DNA from: Runella sp. MFBS21 | Lineage (GTDB): Bacteria; Bacteroidota; Bacteroidia; Cytophagales; Spirosomataceae | Assembly: GCF_029433105.1 (NCBI RefSeq) | Contig: NZ_JARNTW010000011.1 | Span: 170,598-234,597, forward strand | Length of the DNA: 64,000 nt | Reading direction: 5' to 3' | In this document: piece by piece, positions 8,406 to 17,962 of the stretch | Numbering within the stretch: the first letter of the stretch is position 1 | Layout of the letters: each line of letters opens with the position of its first letter | Position numbers and translations under genes: made by a program | The notes under the pieces: model-generated | What the model was told of the DNA's origin: nothing | What the model saw: only the letters and a program-made list of their open reading frames with translations | Databases searched by the model: none

Positions 8406-9767
8406 CTACACTTCTCCCCAACTTACTTCTTTGGGCAATCGATTGGTGAGGGCTGCTTTGGCGGCTACTCTGCCTGCTGCTTCGCCCATAGGGACGGCAT
8501 TGCCAGTGACTCGATAACTCGCATGGGCAAAAAAATCGCCACTGATGCAGCGTCCTGCCATCATTAAGTTGTTGACATCTTTGGCTATCAGTGAGCGCAA
8601 AGGAATCTGATAAGGTTTCATTTTGACGCCGCTGTTGCTATATCCTCCTCCTTCACCTTTGATGAGCGAATGCACATCTACCGTAAATTTTACGTTACAT
8701 ACGCCGTCTTCAAATTGTGCCCCTTTGATTAAATCTTCTTTGGTGAGGGTATAAATACCATGAATACGCCGCCCTTCGCGAATGCCAATTTGCGCCGCAG
8801 TAGTCACAATCCGAACATTTGACCACATACCACCCAAACTTCGCAAACCTTCAATGATGCGGTTTACTTCATCGCGAGCTTCGATAGTGGCCTTGGTGAT
8901 TCCGTCTGCATCTGTTGACGAAACATTGTACTGATGATTGACCATGAGTGCTACCATATCGGGGCGTATCACAAAAAACGAGGGCATGGTATAACTTGCA
9001 TCGATACCTGTTTTTAAGATTTCGGCGTGTAATTTCCGTTTTCCTGGTTCGGTAGGCGAGCCATCTTTACCATTCCCTTTCACATAGCCTGCTTTCACCA
9101 AATCATTTTCGTGAAGTCCGCTTAAAATTACCATCAACGACATAGGCTGTACGCGACTCGTATTGGGTTCGCCTACGTCAAAACCGCAACCTGCCCGTGC
9201 AGCAAGTTCGCCATTGCCCGTGGTATCGATAAAAACTTTGGCTTTCCACGCTTCTCTACCCGAAAAACTTTCGGTGGTGATATAGTCTATTTTCTTGTTT
9301 TTGTTTTGATAAGCGGCCGTTACTCGCGTGTGTAGCCGCACCTCAACACCTGCTTCTTTGCACATTTGCTCGAGCGTCCATTTCATCAGCTCTGCGTCAT
9401 ATTTTTTGGCAGTGTACTGAGCATCAGAAGTATCAAGGCGTTCAATGATTTCTTTCATGATGCCGGGCTTGCCTTCATGGTCAATGATATTACTCAATAA
9501 ACTGGCCGTCCAAACCCCTCCCAAACAACCGTGTAATTCGATGAGGGTGGTCTTGGCACCGCTACGCGCTGCACTCAAAGCCGCTCCCACACCAGCAGGC
9601 CCGCCACCACATACGATGACATCGGTTTCTCTCACGATAGGAATCTCCCGTAGGGGTTCTTTGACGGTTTTTTTATCGTCCAGAGGAGTATATTCGTTGG
9701 CCCATGAGGGCAAGGAGGCTAGTGCCGAAGCCGCACCAGCTTTGAGGAAATCTCTTCTTTTTGGCAT
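8406..9767 (-). CDS. Tat-exported FAD-dependent oxidoreductase
   Basis: This 453-residue protein has a twin-arginine signal (MPKRRDFLKAGAASALAS) and belongs to the FAD_oxidored group. The dinucleotide-binding strand DVIVCGGGPAGVGAALSAARSG (about residues 49-70) carries the GxGxxG glycines and is followed by LIELHGCLGGVWTASLLSNI. A late segment, NLMMAGRCISGDFFAHASYRVTGNAVPMGEAAGRVAA, is the conserved C-terminal FAD contact of this family. Export through Tat implies folding with FAD in the cytoplasm. It sits 4 bases after a second FAD oxidoreductase in the same operon. The reaction is unknown; oxidation of a sugar or an oligosaccharide end is a reasonable guess. Confidence 0.88.
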   Translation of the reverse strand: MPKRRDFLKAGAASALASLPSWANEYTPLDDKKTVKEPLREIPIVRETDVIVCGGGPAGVGAALSAARSGAKTTLIELHGCLGGVWTASLLSNIIDHEGKPGIMKEIIERLDTSDAQYTAKKYDAELMKWTLEQMCKEAGVEVRLHTRVTAAYQNKNKKIDYITTESFSGREAWKAKVFIDTTGNGELAARAGCGFDVGEPNTSRVQPMSLMVILSGLHENDLVKAGYVKGNGKDGSPTEPGKRKLHAEILKTGIDASYTMPSFFVIRPDMVALMVNHQYNVSSTDADGITKATIEARDEVNRIIEGLRSLGGMWSNVRIVTTAAQIGIREGRRIHGIYTLTKEDLIKGAQFEDGVCNVKFTVDVHSLIKGEGGGYSNSGVKMKPYQIPLRSLIAKDVNNLMMAGRCISGDFFAHASYRVTGNAVPMGEAAGRVAAKAALTNRLPKEVSWGEV

Positions 9768-9771
9768 GGGT

Positions 9772-11637
9772 TTATGGTTTTTGTTGGTAAAGAGCTTTTA
9801 AAAATTCGCCGCGTTTCCACGATTGGTTTTGGTACAAAGCAGCGGCTTTGGCTTGGTGAGTGGTGGGTAATTTTTTGATCCAATTTTTTGCTAAGGATTC
9901 GTCAAGGGTTTTTTCTGGTTCAATATTATGATAGCTCATTGCATCCGAATATTGCAATTTGTGAATAACACGCGGCTTGATTTGAATGTCTGCTAATGGG
10001 TATAAGTCATGAAAAAAGCCCTTCATTCCAAAATATTGAGCGGCCTCAAAATAAGGAGATTGATCTTCTATGTCGCTGATATAGATGAGTTTGGATTTTT
10101 GTTTCAACAAAAGAGACTGTAATTCAGGAATATTAACGGCTGTTACATTACCCCCATTTTTAAGACTCAAATGAGCGGCCAATCCTGCCGCTTGTCCTAA
10201 AGCCGACCAAGTAGGCTCAAGCCGAATACCGCAAAAACCTACATGACTCGACGAAATTGCAACTGGTACCAGCAGGTTTTCAAACTGATGGGGTAGCATC
10301 ACACCATAAGGAATTTGGAATGGTTGGGGTGTAAAATTAAAATCCCCTTCGGTCATATCGGCATACAAAGGGCCTGGCGCCGAAACGCCGTGACAATTCA
10401 GAGAATAATTGCAGATTGCGACGGTGTTGGGGTTAAGTACGCTCCGTATCGAACTAGGCGCTTGATAAGTGTCTTTTTCGGTAAACACTATTTTGCCCAT
10501 GATACGGCGGGCTTCGCGGATATAGAGTCGGTTGGGGAAGTTGTCGTTGTCCATAAATTCATCTTTAGCCAACCCCCACGCTTGCGCTTCTTTTCGAGCT
10601 TCGAGCGGAATACTCTCGTCGTTTTGTAAAAAGTAAATCATTCCCAAAATATGCGCTCGATGCTCTTGGATGATACGTGCTCTTGTTTCGGGGTTTCCGT
10701 CAGGATAATCATAATTTTCGCCTAAAGACGACATTCTTACAGGAGCATTTTTAATGTCATTAATGTCTGCTTTGCGATTGGCGATGGGCTGTACTCTGAG
10801 GATTCCGTCGGGGGTTTGAGTAAATATTTTTTTTACTTTTCCACTTTTAAAAACCGACGCAATAGGTAAGTATTTCTCACGATTGTAGTCAAGTGGTTTT
10901 TCCACTTTGCGACTGTTGGCGGCGGAGTCGGTCATGATGATACGGAAGTTGTAGGCTTGGACTTTTTTGTCACTTTCACCCGTACTTCCTGGAAGGATTT
11001 GTCCGCTTTTTGAGAAAATATGCCCCGCAAAACGCTCACAAAATTCTTCTCTTGATTCGCGACCGATACGATATTGAGCGCCTGCCGCTACGGCCAAATC
11101 CCCTTCGTAAGTAGCATCAATAAAAACTTTTCCTGAAATTGAAAGGGGTTTATTATCTACCAAATTAACAAAAGTCGCCGTTTGTATCTTGGTTTGCAAT
11201 TGCTTCGTTTTGGTAGTAGCAACTTTCACAATCCGATGTTGGGTATAGACTTTAATAGAAGGAAGTTCAGCCAGCATTTGATTGAAAATCAGCAAAGTAA
11301 CATGAGGCTCTGCATTGACTCCAAAGTAGCATTCTTTTACTTGGGTTGAGTTTTTGCCGTACTTGTTTTCGTAATAGGCCAACGCCCTAAATCGGTATTC
11401 GTTGAAGGTGCCGCTGAGTCCTTCTAAAGAGATAAAATCCGTAAACGACAAGCCGCCTGTCATCAGCCCGCCGACGTATTTGTACTCTTCTACCAAGGCT
11501 ACGCTGTGCCCTTGTCGAGCGGCGTTGATTGCCGCAAAAATCCCTCCAGGAGTAGCTCCATAAATGACGATGTCGGCGCGGTTGGGCTGGGCAAAAAGGG
11601 ATAGGGAAAACAATAAAAGGAAGACGATTTTTTTCAT
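9772..11637 (-). CDS. Secreted FAD-dependent oxidoreductase (FAD_oxidored family)
   Basis: The protein has about 621 residues from the ATG at 11637, chosen because MKKIVFLLLFSLSLFAQ is a complete signal peptide; a start three codons earlier is possible. The FAD-binding strand ADIVIYGATPGGIFAAINAARQG has an unusual GATPGG in place of GxGxxG. It is followed by LVEEYKYVGGLMTGGLSFTDF, which matches the family signature, and by VFIDATYEGDLAVAAGAQYRIGRE. The late block SSSHVGFCGIRLEPTWSALGQAAGLAAHLSL is the conserved C-terminal FAD contact. It lies between susD and the Tat-type paralogue in the sigma-controlled locus. Its substrate is unknown. Confidence 0.87.
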   Translation of the reverse strand: MKKIVFLLLFSLSLFAQPNRADIVIYGATPGGIFAAINAARQGHSVALVEEYKYVGGLMTGGLSFTDFISLEGLSGTFNEYRFRALAYYENKYGKNSTQVKECYFGVNAEPHVTLLIFNQMLAELPSIKVYTQHRIVKVATTKTKQLQTKIQTATFVNLVDNKPLSISGKVFIDATYEGDLAVAAGAQYRIGRESREEFCERFAGHIFSKSGQILPGSTGESDKKVQAYNFRIIMTDSAANSRKVEKPLDYNREKYLPIASVFKSGKVKKIFTQTPDGILRVQPIANRKADINDIKNAPVRMSSLGENYDYPDGNPETRARIIQEHRAHILGMIYFLQNDESIPLEARKEAQAWGLAKDEFMDNDNFPNRLYIREARRIMGKIVFTEKDTYQAPSSIRSVLNPNTVAICNYSLNCHGVSAPGPLYADMTEGDFNFTPQPFQIPYGVMLPHQFENLLVPVAISSSHVGFCGIRLEPTWSALGQAAGLAAHLSLKNGGNVTAVNIPELQSLLLKQKSKLIYISDIEDQSPYFEAAQYFGMKGFFHDLYPLADIQIKPRVIHKLQYSDAMSYHNIEPEKTLDESLAKNWIKKLPTTHQAKAAALYQNQSWKRGEFLKALYQQKP

Positions 11638-11700
11638 CAGTAACATGGGTTTTCACTGGGAAAAACCATCAAAGCTTTTCCCAGTGGATAGGTCAATTGT

Positions 11701-13134
11701 TTACAATTTTGCCCAAAACAAACGGGCATTGTCTTGATAAACTGTATTTTGATCCGACACTTGGGGCGCATTGGCATTGCGTGAAATTTCATCCACAGGA
11801 TAGGGCAAACGTTTGGCTGTACCATCGGGGTCGTTGAGCGAGATAAGACCCGTACGACGGACGTCATTATACGCTTCCTGACTTTGAAAAACAAACAAGA
11901 AAATATACTTCTGATTGATGATATCCTTTAAAGTAAGTTTATCGGCTCCCATGAGTACTTTGGGTCGAGCGAGGTAGCTGTCGATTTGCGTACTTGTAAG
12001 AGTAGCAGCGGCATTGAAAATCGCTGCTTGACTCATCGCTGAGCGTACTGCTGCTTGATAAGCATCGTAGGCTTTTGTTTTGTCGCCTAGCCGCAATTGT
12101 GCTTCGGCTTCGATAAACTTTAGCTCTGGATAAGTCAGTAAGGGTAGGGGAGAAGGGCGATTTTGTAAATATAAAGGTTTGGAATAAAGCGTTCCGTTGA
12201 GGGTTACGTCGGTATTCCCTCGGCTTGTAGGAGGTGTAACTACTTTGTTGCCTATTTTGGTAAACCAAATATTGGCTCTAGGATCTGCTATCACCTCTTC
12301 GTTAGGTTCCAAGAATGATTTCATGGCGGTCACAATACCATCAGCAACCACAATCGTAGCGGCATTCATAAAATTGTTGGCGATAGGGTTCGCATTTTCA
12401 GGGTTGCTCTGATAGGCCGATACCGTAAAATTTTCGGTAGGTGCAAAGGCATTGTTGATAGCCAAAATGGCCTGATTGGCGCTTTCTTGCGCCGAAACAT
12501 TGCTCAACCGATTGTGCAAACGGGCTTTCAGTCCCCAAGCTGTTTTTTTCCATAAGGTCATATTACCCTTAAAAACAAGGTCGTCATTGGCGGGGCGACT
12601 CGTAGCAGCCGATGCTTGATCGCATTTTTGAATGCCGCTATCTAGGAGTTTTTGCATTTCGCCATATAAGTCTTGGGCTTTATCAAAATTAGGTTGGATA
12701 ATATCCTCTCTACTCGCCTCTTTGTAAGGAATATCGCCAAAAACATCCACCAAAAGAGACAAGGTATAAGCCGACATGATGTCGGCAATGGCCGAATACC
12801 CCGGACGCTGAAGTTTATCAGCTTTGTCGCGTACATCATTAAAATAGCGAATAGCCAAGAAGCCATTGTTCCAGATAGTTCCGCCACTGCCTACTTGTAA
12901 TTTGGTAGCAGTATTGACGCCCGTAAAATTGGTATGCTCCGAAGTATAGCCCGAAAGAATAGAAACCGGACTCACCACCCGCTGGAAAGTAGTCATTTGG
13001 GCTGCTGGCAACAGGGTATTTAAAGGAGCGTCGGAGATGACATTTGGATTGGTATCGATTTTATTTAAAATGCTATCAGAACAAGCAGTGCTGACCAAAG
13101 CCAAAATAGTAGCAAAATATAGGGTCTTTTTCAT
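11701..13134 (-). CDS. SusD/RagB-like surface lipoprotein
   Basis: The 477-residue lipoprotein is the lid partner of the SusC gene 22 bases upstream. The signal MKKTLYFATILALVSTAC makes Cys18 the likely lipidated residue. The mature start DSILNKIDTNPNVISDAPL is typical of the SusD-like_2 branch. Later segments include YNDVRRTGLISLND and the motif PYPVDEISRNANAP near the C-terminus, which contact substrate or SusC in the family. It is co-transcribed with SusC, FecR and sigma on the minus strand and probably binds the same glycan as the beta-helix enzyme. Confidence 0.95.
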   Translation of the reverse strand: MKKTLYFATILALVSTACSDSILNKIDTNPNVISDAPLNTLLPAAQMTTFQRVVSPVSILSGYTSEHTNFTGVNTATKLQVGSGGTIWNNGFLAIRYFNDVRDKADKLQRPGYSAIADIMSAYTLSLLVDVFGDIPYKEASREDIIQPNFDKAQDLYGEMQKLLDSGIQKCDQASAATSRPANDDLVFKGNMTLWKKTAWGLKARLHNRLSNVSAQESANQAILAINNAFAPTENFTVSAYQSNPENANPIANNFMNAATIVVADGIVTAMKSFLEPNEEVIADPRANIWFTKIGNKVVTPPTSRGNTDVTLNGTLYSKPLYLQNRPSPLPLLTYPELKFIEAEAQLRLGDKTKAYDAYQAAVRSAMSQAAIFNAAATLTSTQIDSYLARPKVLMGADKLTLKDIINQKYIFLFVFQSQEAYNDVRRTGLISLNDPDGTAKRLPYPVDEISRNANAPQVSDQNTVYQDNARLFWAKL

Positions 13135-13156
13135 CGAAAATCTTTTTTGAGTTGGA

Positions 13157-16100
13157 CTAAAACTTCAACCGAATACCTCCGCCGAGGCTGCGGGTTTGGG
13201 GTTGTTGGTACCATTCAATACCTACTGAGTTGCCAGTACTTGCGCCCGATAATGTGCTGGTCATGTTTAATTCTGGGTCTACAAATGTCTTGGTAATCAG
13301 GAACAAGTTTCGTCCTGTTAAAAAGACACTTGCTCCTGACAAGCCAATTTTTTTGAAAACCGTTGTCGGTAAATCATAACTAAAGTTTACTTCTCTTAAC
13401 CGCACAAAAGAAGCATCGTCGAGGTTGGCAGCTGTGATTGTATTGACCGCCGCCCAATAGGGATTGGTTTTGTAAATGGCAATATCGTTGTCGCCTTCAA
13501 TGATCAAATCACTATTTACAAATCTCCCTTTCTTGCCAGGCATCACTTTTTGTTGGTCTCTATCGAGTGTTTCAACCGACAAACCACGCGTACGAGATTC
13601 GGCTTGAAGTTGTGAGAAAAACAATCCTCCCTTTCTCCAATCAATCTGGAAACCTAGCTGAAAAGATTTATAACGAAGGCTGTTAATAAAATTGAATTCA
13701 AAGTCAGGATTAGGCGTGCCCAAAATCTGGGAAACGGGATTTACCAAGGGAAAACCGTTGGCAGTGTTCATCACGCGCTGCCCCGAAGCAGGGTCGAGCT
13801 GATAAGTTGACCCAAAGAATGAAGGATATACTTGTCCTTTTTCGGCTACGAGTCGTACGGCCCCACTGGCATTAGAAAGTTCGATTCGGCTCAATCCACC
13901 AGGTAGCTCTTCAATAGTGGTTTTATATTTTGAAAAATTGATATTTAAGTCCCAATTGAAGTTCGGATTTTTGAGAGGAGTGATGCGTACCATTACCTCG
14001 TGTCCTCTCGAAAGCATTTTTCCAGCGTTGTTGACCTGACTACTAAAACCTGTAGAAGGTGGAAGCGGGATGCCGAAAATTTGCCCATCTGAAAGACTTC
14101 TAAAATAGGTATAATCAAAACTGATACGGTTTTTTAGAAAACGCAATTCTGCTCCTAGTTCTACACTGCGGGTATTTTCGGGGCGTAGTGTAGAACTAAT
14201 GCTGGTACTGCTAGGCAAAAAACCAGCGACTCCATTGAGCGGAAATTGATAGCCCGGATTGGCTGCCGAATATCCCACTCCGTTCACAAAAAGCTGTCCC
14301 AACTGCCCCACTTCTGCATAATTGGCCCGAAGCTTCGCAAACGTAAATAGATTTTGTAAAGAAGGAACTGCTTCCGTGAGCACAAAACTTAAGCCAGCCG
14401 AAGGATACAAAAAAGAACGATTGCCAGAAGGTAAATTGGAAGCATAATCTTTTCTAGCCGAGAGGTTCAGGTAAAGCATCTCCTTGAATCCAAGGTTTAC
14501 GTTGCCATAAAACCCAACTACTCTTTGGGCATTTTTACTGTTGTTTGATGTAATAGTAGTTCCATTGGCGATGCTGGGCCAATCACCCGATACAAGATTA
14601 GAGCTGTTGGTAGAGCTGTTGGCGCGTCTTATGTCAAAAAGCTCGTTTCCCACGATGGCATTAAGTACCAAATCAGACGTAAGATTGGTATCGTAGCTTA
14701 AGAAAAAATTGGAGTTCAACTGGCTTTCTTGTTGATTTTGAAGCACAAATTGCCCTCCGCTTGGCGGGGTGGTTCTCCCCGTCGGACCCGTACCCAATTC
14801 GTCATAACGCTCTAGTTTGGTATTAAAATTATCCAAACCTACCCGATAAGTAGCTTTTAAGCCTTTAGCCAACTGATATTCTAAAAATAAGTTGCCATAC
14901 GTGCGGCTCGTGCGGCTATTTCTAAAATTGTTTTCAAGAATCCAATAAGGGTTGTTTTGAGCCGCCCTAAACAAAATTTGTTGATAAGGATTGGTAGCCG
15001 TTGCAAAGGGTTTGCCTTTTAAGTTGTAAGAAGCAGGCGTTTCGTACACTGTTCGGAAAAAGGCCACATTGCCTGCTTCGTCCGGAAAATCATCAACGTT
15101 GATGTCGGCGTAGTTGAGCGAAAACCCAATTTTAAATTTTGTAAAGGGAGTCATCATACCATTAAACTTTACATTGGTTCGTTGCAAACCCGTCTTGTCA
15201 ATGACTCCTGTTTGGTCGGTTCGGCCAATCCCAATGGCATAGTTACCAAAACTCCCACCTTGAGCGATTTCAAGATTGTTGTTAAACGTACTTCCTACCC
15301 CAAAAAAATCATCCATATTTCGGTACGAAGCGGCTTGCTCTTGTTCGCCCAACAAATTGGTATAAGTACCGATAGAACTGATTTTTGGTCCAAAAGCAAA
15401 CAGCGCATTTTGGTCAAAAACCCCGTTGTTTCCTTGGGCATATTCGTATTGAAGTTTTGGCAAAAAACTTACTTTGTCTTGGGCAAATTGTGATTCAAAA
15501 GTAATGACTGGCTTTCTGCTGGCATTTTTGCCACTTTTGGTGGTGATTACAATGACACCATTGGAGGCTCTCACCCCGTACAACGCCGCCGCTGCCGGTC
15601 CTTTCAGAATATCCATAGATTCGACATCCGAAGGATTGAAATCAATCGAACGACTTCCTGCCGCTACTGGCAAACCATCAATGACGTACAAAGGCTCGTT
15701 GGAACCCGTAATCGAACGAGAACCCCGGATATTGATTTGAGCCGGACGGCCTGGCATACCGCTACTCAATCGTACTTGAACGCCCGCCGCTTTGCCTTGG
15801 AGCGAATTTTGAATACTGGCATTCCCGACCGACGATAGCTGCTCTCCGCCAATTTTTTGCGAAGCATAGCCCAACGCTTTTTGTTCGCGTTTGATACCAA
15901 AAGCCGTTACTACTACTTCGTCGAGGGTTTTGGTATCAGCTTTGAGCGAAATATTGATTTGAGTCTGATTACCCACTTGAACCTCTTGTGGAAGGTATCC
16001 TACAAAAGAAAAAACCAAAAACACATCGCCATCAGGAATATCAATTTTATACTTCCCGTTAGGGTCGGTAGTAGTGCCTCGTTGTCGAGTAGTAGAACCC

Positions 16101-16597
16101 GTTTCTTTCACCAAAACGCTTACTCCGGGTAGGCCCATTCCAGTTTCGTCGGTGACAGTACCCGAAATACTTTGATCCACTGGCAAGATGATAGTCGGAA
16201 GTAAAGGCTCTTCTAGCAAGCCCACTTTAGCAGCTTCTTCTTTTCTTAATACAATCCGATTGCTGACCTGTATGTGACTAATGTTTAAAGGTTTAAGGAT
16301 TTTTGTTAAAATATTGGAGAGTGTTTCGTTGGTCGCATTTACCGAAACATTTTGATTAAGGTTCAAAGTCCTAGAGTTAAAGGAGAACTTAACCTGTGCC
16401 GATTTTTCGAGCGATTTGAGAACTTGCCCAAGGGGTAAGTCAGATGCATGAATCGATACTTTGCGTTCAAGCATTTCTTGCCCTTTGACGGGAGTTGCCA
16501 AGGTAATACCCGAAAAAAGAATAGCTATGAAGATTTGTAAAAGGGACGTTTGCACGATTCTATACAATAACCGTTTGTGGGTCAATGTTTTTTTCAT
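13157..16597 (-). CDS. SusC-like TonB-dependent transporter with N-terminal STN domain
   Basis: This 1146-residue outer-membrane transporter has a signal peptide (to about residue 40) and an STN signalling domain (about 46-118). A carboxypeptidase-D-like beta-sandwich follows (about 143-220, opening ISGTVTDETGMGLPGVSV). The TonB-box-like LDEVVVTAFGIKRE comes near 225, then the plug with the SusC hallmark DVESMDILKGPAAAALYGVRASNG, then the barrel ending GGIRLKF. The STN domain is the periplasmic contact for FecR, so substrate binding can trigger the upstream sigma/FecR pair. A 187-base gap to fecR holds a structured RNA candidate shared with the other sigma-controlled locus. Confidence 0.96.
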   Translation of the reverse strand: MKKTLTHKRLLYRIVQTSLLQIFIAILFSGITLATPVKGQEMLERKVSIHASDLPLGQVLKSLEKSAQVKFSFNSRTLNLNQNVSVNATNETLSNILTKILKPLNISHIQVSNRIVLRKEEAAKVGLLEEPLLPTIILPVDQSISGTVTDETGMGLPGVSVLVKETGSTTRQRGTTTDPNGKYKIDIPDGDVFLVFSFVGYLPQEVQVGNQTQINISLKADTKTLDEVVVTAFGIKREQKALGYASQKIGGEQLSSVGNASIQNSLQGKAAGVQVRLSSGMPGRPAQINIRGSRSITGSNEPLYVIDGLPVAAGSRSIDFNPSDVESMDILKGPAAAALYGVRASNGVIVITTKSGKNASRKPVITFESQFAQDKVSFLPKLQYEYAQGNNGVFDQNALFAFGPKISSIGTYTNLLGEQEQAASYRNMDDFFGVGSTFNNNLEIAQGGSFGNYAIGIGRTDQTGVIDKTGLQRTNVKFNGMMTPFTKFKIGFSLNYADINVDDFPDEAGNVAFFRTVYETPASYNLKGKPFATATNPYQQILFRAAQNNPYWILENNFRNSRTSRTYGNLFLEYQLAKGLKATYRVGLDNFNTKLERYDELGTGPTGRTTPPSGGQFVLQNQQESQLNSNFFLSYDTNLTSDLVLNAIVGNELFDIRRANSSTNSSNLVSGDWPSIANGTTITSNNSKNAQRVVGFYGNVNLGFKEMLYLNLSARKDYASNLPSGNRSFLYPSAGLSFVLTEAVPSLQNLFTFAKLRANYAEVGQLGQLFVNGVGYSAANPGYQFPLNGVAGFLPSSTSISSTLRPENTRSVELGAELRFLKNRISFDYTYFRSLSDGQIFGIPLPPSTGFSSQVNNAGKMLSRGHEVMVRITPLKNPNFNWDLNINFSKYKTTIEELPGGLSRIELSNASGAVRLVAEKGQVYPSFFGSTYQLDPASGQRVMNTANGFPLVNPVSQILGTPNPDFEFNFINSLRYKSFQLGFQIDWRKGGLFFSQLQAESRTRGLSVETLDRDQQKVMPGKKGRFVNSDLIIEGDNDIAIYKTNPYWAAVNTITAANLDDASFVRLREVNFSYDLPTTVFKKIGLSGASVFLTGRNLFLITKTFVDPELNMTSTLSGASTGNSVGIEWYQQPQTRSLGGGIRLKF

Positions 16598-16650
16598 ACT
16601 TTTGAATTGTTTTAGTTGGTACTATTTACGGTGGTATTGGCAAAAGCAAG

Positions 16651-16735
16651 CCCCTTACCCTTAGCAGAGGGTATGTCTACGAAACATAGCAGGGGAAACC
16701 TTTGAGCGTCGAATATGTAGCAGCATTTCGGCGCT
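16651..16735 (-). ncRNA. Structured leader RNA candidate, copy A (fecR-susC gap)
   Basis: Read on the minus strand, the first hairpin pairs AGCGCCGAAATG (16735-16724) with CATATTCGACGCT (16717-16705). It has a C.A mismatch and a one-base bulge. Nine bases later comes a junction closed by CCCCT (16695-16691) and AGGGG (16655-16651). The junction holds two inner hairpins, TATGT/ACATA and CCCT/AGGG. It begins 50 bases after the fecR stop codon and ends 53 bases before the susC start. Copy B at 51425-51519 has the same layout, the same mismatch, the same closing stem, and compensatory base changes. No known RNA class was recognised. Confidence 0.6.
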
Positions 16736-16784
16736 TTTTGTTTTTAGATAAAGCTCTAATAATCAATACATAGGCAGATTGGAT

Positions 16785-17885
16785 TTAGTTACAACCATTG
16801 GATAAAATAATAATCTGATTTCCGTTCATTTCATAACGGGTATTTTTGCCAAGACTCTCACAAATAATTTTGAGTTTTTCGGGGAGAGGTTGGTCTTGCA
16901 GGGAAGTTGTAAGATAGCAGTCTTTTAACTTCTCTGCGGGGAAATCAATTTCTAGCAAATAAGCTTCTTCTAAGATGGCAAATATTTGGGAAACGGGCGT
17001 ATCCGAAAACTCAAAATTGACTTGTTCAATCTCATAGGTTGAGGGCGCAGACATATCTTTGTTAGGAAGCGTAGCCATTTTTTCAAAAGACAGCCCTTGT
17101 CTCAAAAAACGGATTCCTTCGTTGGGTAGCAAGGTCACACTTTTCTTTTCTGACTTGGTTATCAAGTCATTAGATTCTACATTGACTTGCCCTGTTTTGA
17201 CAGTCACTTCAATATTTGGTTGATTTGAAAATGCCCTGATGCGAAAGCTCGTTCCTACTACTTTGGTGACTACTTCGTTTGAGAAAACCAAAAATGGTTT
17301 TTTGGGATTTTTACTAATTTCAAAAAATCCTTCTCCCAAAAGGAAGACTTTACGCTCGCTCCCCGCAAAGCTTCTGGGATAGCTCAGTTTACTCTTAGGA
17401 TACAATAACACCGAACTTCCGTCAGACAGAGTAATCAGCTGTGGCTTATTGGTATTGTTGGTTTGTTCGATAAGTCCCTCGGCGGTCTGACTGATTAGCT
17501 CGGAGTAAGTCAACAGTGATTCTTTGGTTTTATTTTGTTGGTAAAATACCCATCCGATGCCTAAACCCACAATCACAATAGCCGCCGCGCTCCACCACCA
17601 AAGTCTATTAGAAGAAGCTATAAAAGTGGGTTCCAATTCTTTTTCCTTCAACTGTATTTTATCCCAAGTATTTTGTAAAGCGGTTTGGGTAAGATTACTA
17701 GGTGGAATAGGTACAGCAGTCGCCAAAATCCACAAACGAGCTTCTTCTACCAACTTAGCCCGTTGTGTGTTTTCGAGGCTCCATTCGACCCAATTTTCGT
17801 CATTTTCTCCTTCCCGAATCCATCTTTGAAAAGATACATCCGTTAAAAAATCTTCTATGGTATGGTATTGGTCACGCTTTTGCAT
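16785..17885 (-). CDS. FecR-family anti-sigma factor
   Basis: The 366-residue single-pass membrane protein regulates the adjacent ECF sigma factor. The cytoplasmic N-terminal part (about 1-95) would hold the sigma factor. A membrane helix spans about residues 98-115 (SAAAIVIVGLGIGWVFY). The periplasmic FecR domain (about 130-245) contains LSDGSSVLLYPKSKLSYPRSF and the motif VTKVVGTSFRIRAF. The C-terminal DUF4974 domain (about 290-360) matches the fold of the STN domain it is thought to contact on SusC. It sits between sigma and susC in the usual trans-envelope order. Confidence 0.95.
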   Translation of the reverse strand: MQKRDQYHTIEDFLTDVSFQRWIREGENDENWVEWSLENTQRAKLVEEARLWILATAVPIPPSNLTQTALQNTWDKIQLKEKELEPTFIASSNRLWWWSAAAIVIVGLGIGWVFYQQNKTKESLLTYSELISQTAEGLIEQTNNTNKPQLITLSDGSSVLLYPKSKLSYPRSFAGSERKVFLLGEGFFEISKNPKKPFLVFSNEVVTKVVGTSFRIRAFSNQPNIEVTVKTGQVNVESNDLITKSEKKSVTLLPNEGIRFLRQGLSFEKMATLPNKDMSAPSTYEIEQVNFEFSDTPVSQIFAILEEAYLLEIDFPAEKLKDCYLTTSLQDQPLPEKLKIICESLGKNTRYEMNGNQIIILSNGCN

Positions 17886-17962
17886 CTGAAAAAGGGTTTC
17901 AGAAACAGAGAGGACAGCTTTTGGGGACGATACTCAGTTTATGGTATTTTTTTTTGAAAAAA

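Noticed and set aside
9445..9801. A 118-codon plus-strand frame over the FAD oxidoreductase start
   Set aside because: It is a reverse-frame shadow of the Tat signal and FAD-binding region of the real gene.
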